From: Marinobacter persicus
GTDB lineage: Bacteria; Pseudomonadota; Gammaproteobacteria; Pseudomonadales; Oleiphilaceae
DNA: 64,000 nt
NCBI RefSeq assembly: GCF_900114155.1
Contig: NZ_FOSC01000006.1
Coordinates: 167,048 to 231,047 of the forward strand
Reading direction: 5' to 3'
Shown here: positions 62,672 to 64,000 of the stretch, piece by piece
Layout of the letters: every line of letters begins with the position of its first letter
How positions within the stretch are numbered: position 1 is the stretch's first letter
Translations under genes and position numbers: made by a program
The notes under the pieces: model-generated
What the model was told of the DNA's origin: nothing
The model's input: the letters and a program-made list of their open reading frames with translations, nothing else
Databases searched by the model: none

Positions 62672-63445
62672 TCACAATCCCTGATCCCGGTGCCGCTTGA
62701 GTTCCTGCCATAGCGCACGTTTACTATCCGGGTCCCCGGCCAGTGACGCCAGGCTGTTTGCCATGCGAATATCCGGCCGCCTTACAAGGGCGTCATCGAG
62801 CCAGGGCCCGGTATCACCGAGCACAATCACCCACCGATGATCGCCTTGCGGTAACCAGTCTTTCAGAAAAGACTCCAAATGGACCGACTGGTTCAGGGGC
62901 ACAGCCGTGTTGTTGAACAGCGGCCAGCGGAGAATTTCGGATGGCCGGGCCTCGAGCTCACCAATCGCTTTGAGAATATTCTCTGCCAGGGCCTGCTGCA
63001 AAGCCAGACTGCTCTGGGCCGACAGTACGCCGATCAACAGACACTGTGTACCGGACCAGGTTTGCAGTTGAACGGATGGAACGACGGGCTTGTCGGGGGA
63101 GGCCGATGTGACCGCAACCGCTGTTTCATCAGCACCCGCAGCGGGGAGCTGCTCGTCTCTTGCAGGATTGGCGGCCGACCGGCCATCCATCAACGATTGC
63201 AGGTCAGCAATATGCCCTTTGCCCTTGCCACGCTCGCGGGCACTGGCACCCTTACGCCCTTCCGGCTGTGCCGCCACGACTGCGTCACCCGCATGGGCAA
63301 CGGGCGCAGCCGGTACCACGTCGGCAGGCTCTTCCGGGAAACGGAATTCCGGACTCGGCGCTGCACCCGGCAGGGGATGGCGAGCGTACCATAGCCGGAC
63401 ACCCGCCGCCGCCAGGTAAAACTGCCTTTGCGCTTCGTCTGCCAT
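62672..63445 (-). CDS. Probable DNA polymerase III psi subunit (HolD-like) with long inserted linker
   Basis: 257 aa from ATG 63445; a TTG at 63478 overlaps the leuA stop and is less likely. The N-terminus QFYLAAAGVRLWYARHP aligns in register with E. coli psi (LQQLGITQWSLRRP): Gly, Trp, Arg and Pro keep the same spacing. The C-terminus LAGDPDSKRALWQELKRH resembles the psi end (LRANPTARAALWQQI). Between them, residues ~35-130 are rich in Ala, Pro, Gly and charged residues and look disordered, making the protein nearly twice the E. coli length (137 aa). Position directly upstream of rimI matches E. coli holD-rimI. The call is an inference from motif and synteny. Confidence 0.6.
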   Translation of the reverse strand: MADEAQRQFYLAAAGVRLWYARHPLPGAAPSPEFRFPEEPADVVPAAPVAHAGDAVVAAQPEGRKGASARERGKGKGHIADLQSLMDGRSAANPARDEQLPAAGADETAVAVTSASPDKPVVPSVQLQTWSGTQCLLIGVLSAQSSLALQQALAENILKAIGELEARPSEILRWPLFNNTAVPLNQSVHLESFLKDWLPQGDHRWVIVLGDTGPWLDDALVRRPDIRMANSLASLAGDPDSKRALWQELKRHRDQGL

Positions 63446-63474
63446 CACACAGCCACCACTCGTTCCGGAATCAC

Positions 63475-64000
63475 TCAAACATCGGCAATTTGCGGATGCT
63501 GGCGTTTACCACCACGGGTAATCAGGTTCAGTGCCTCAATGTAGGCCTTGGCGGAGGCGATAATAATGTCGGTGTCCGAACCTACACCATTGACAATCCT
63601 TCCGCCACGCTCGAGACGTACGGTCACTTCACCCTGGGCATCGGTGCCGCTGGTGATCGCATTAACCGAATACAATTGAAGGTTACAACCGGAGTCCACC
63701 AGAGATTCGATGGCCTTGAAAGTGGCATCCACGGGCCCGCTACCCTCCGCCTCGACCGTATGTTCTTTATCCTCCACCGTCATCGTCAATGTTGCCCTTG
63801 GGATAACACCGGTCTCGGAACATACCTGCATGCACACCAGATCGTACGGGCCTTCTTCCTCTTTCTGGCGGGTGTCACTGGCAATGGCCTGCAGATCTTC
63901 GTCAAAGATCTCATGCTTGAGATCGGCCAATGCCTTAAAGCGGGTGAATGCCTCATTCAGTTCGCTTTCCGTCTCGAATTTAATGCCAAGCTCCAGCAGC
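63475..64000 (-). CDS. leuA: 2-isopropylmalate synthase, C-terminal part (5' end outside the window)
   Basis: Condenses acetyl-CoA and 2-ketoisovalerate, the first step of leucine synthesis. Only about 174 C-terminal codons are visible. They cover the end of the catalytic region and linker (ELNEAFTRFKALADLKHEIFDEDL) and the leucine-binding regulatory domain (EAEGSGPVDATFKAIESL, GVGSDTDIIIASAKAYIEALN). These are typical of LeuA with intact feedback domain. The stop at 63475 is 29 bp before the HolD-like start. Confidence 0.94.
   Translation of the reverse strand, partial: LLELGIKFETESELNEAFTRFKALADLKHEIFDEDLQAIASDTRQKEEEGPYDLVCMQVCSETGVIPRATLTMTVEDKEHTVEAEGSGPVDATFKAIESLVDSGCNLQLYSVNAITSGTDAQGEVTVRLERGGRIVNGVGSDTDIIIASAKAYIEALNLITRGGKRQHPQIADV

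Overview
The window is a continuous stretch of bacterial chromosome, almost entirely housekeeping genes, with short intergenic gaps and many 1-4 bp gene overlaps. Gene content and order point to a gammaproteobacterium close to Marinobacter or the Pseudomonas relatives. The shared blocks are dacA-rlpA-rodA-mrdA-rlmH-rsfS-nadD-proA, xseB-ispA-dxs-ribA, nudix/thiE-like-argJ-secA-M23-dciA-lpxC, a complete mraZ-to-ftsZ division and cell-wall (dcw) cluster, rsmI/lpoA-yraN-diaA, and rplM-rpsI-petABC-sspA-sspB. The genus is an inference from gene order. No rRNA, tRNA, phage, insertion sequence or CRISPR array was seen. The one RNA gene is rnpB.

Layout. 1-7.6 kb (minus): elongation and septal wall enzymes (DacA, RlpA, RodA, PBP2), then RlmH, RsfS, NadD and ProA. 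7.7-11 kb (plus): an overlapping three-gene unit of two degenerate GGDEF membrane proteins and a DedA-PAP2 fusion. 11-17.2 kb: a LON-domain protein, IlvD, an AI-2E family permease, two small unknown proteins and a DeaD-like helicase. 17.3-20.7 kb (minus): folA, a 398-bp gap holding two long hairpin elements, then thyA, lgt and a TauE/SafE permease. 20.7-24.7 kb (plus): an NRDE protein and xseB-ispA-dxs. 24.7-31.4 kb (minus): ribA, a Nudix/ThiE-like fusion, argJ, secA and an M23 peptidase. 31.6-32.0 kb (plus): dciA. 32.0-50.1 kb (minus): lpxC and the dcw cluster, headed by a mraZ promoter with four MraZ-box repeats. 50.4-50.7 kb: rnpB. 50.8-54.6 kb: rsmI, divergent from lpoA-yraN-diaA. 54.7-59.7 kb (minus): sspB, sspA, petCBA, rpsI, rplM. 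59.7-64 kb (minus): a yjjV-type TatD nuclease, prfC, rimI, a probable divergent holD, and the 3' part of leuA.

Functionally the window covers the divisome and elongasome with their precursor pathway (murC-G, mraY, ddl, PBP2, PBP3, LpoA, DacA, RlpA), envelope biogenesis (lpxC, lgt, secA, isoprenoid precursors from dxs and ispA), the bc1 complex with ribosomal proteins S9 and L13, and folate/dTMP metabolism (folA, thyA).

The least explained part is the folA-thyA gap. It holds two hairpins whose 28-29 bp arms are unrelated to each other but each nearly or fully self-complementary. They enclose a shared core that displays GGA-loop mini-hairpins resembling CsrA/RsmA targets. A second lead is the gene between leuA and rimI. 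It keeps the end motifs and the gene neighbourhood of HolD (DNA polymerase III psi) but carries a long inserted linker.
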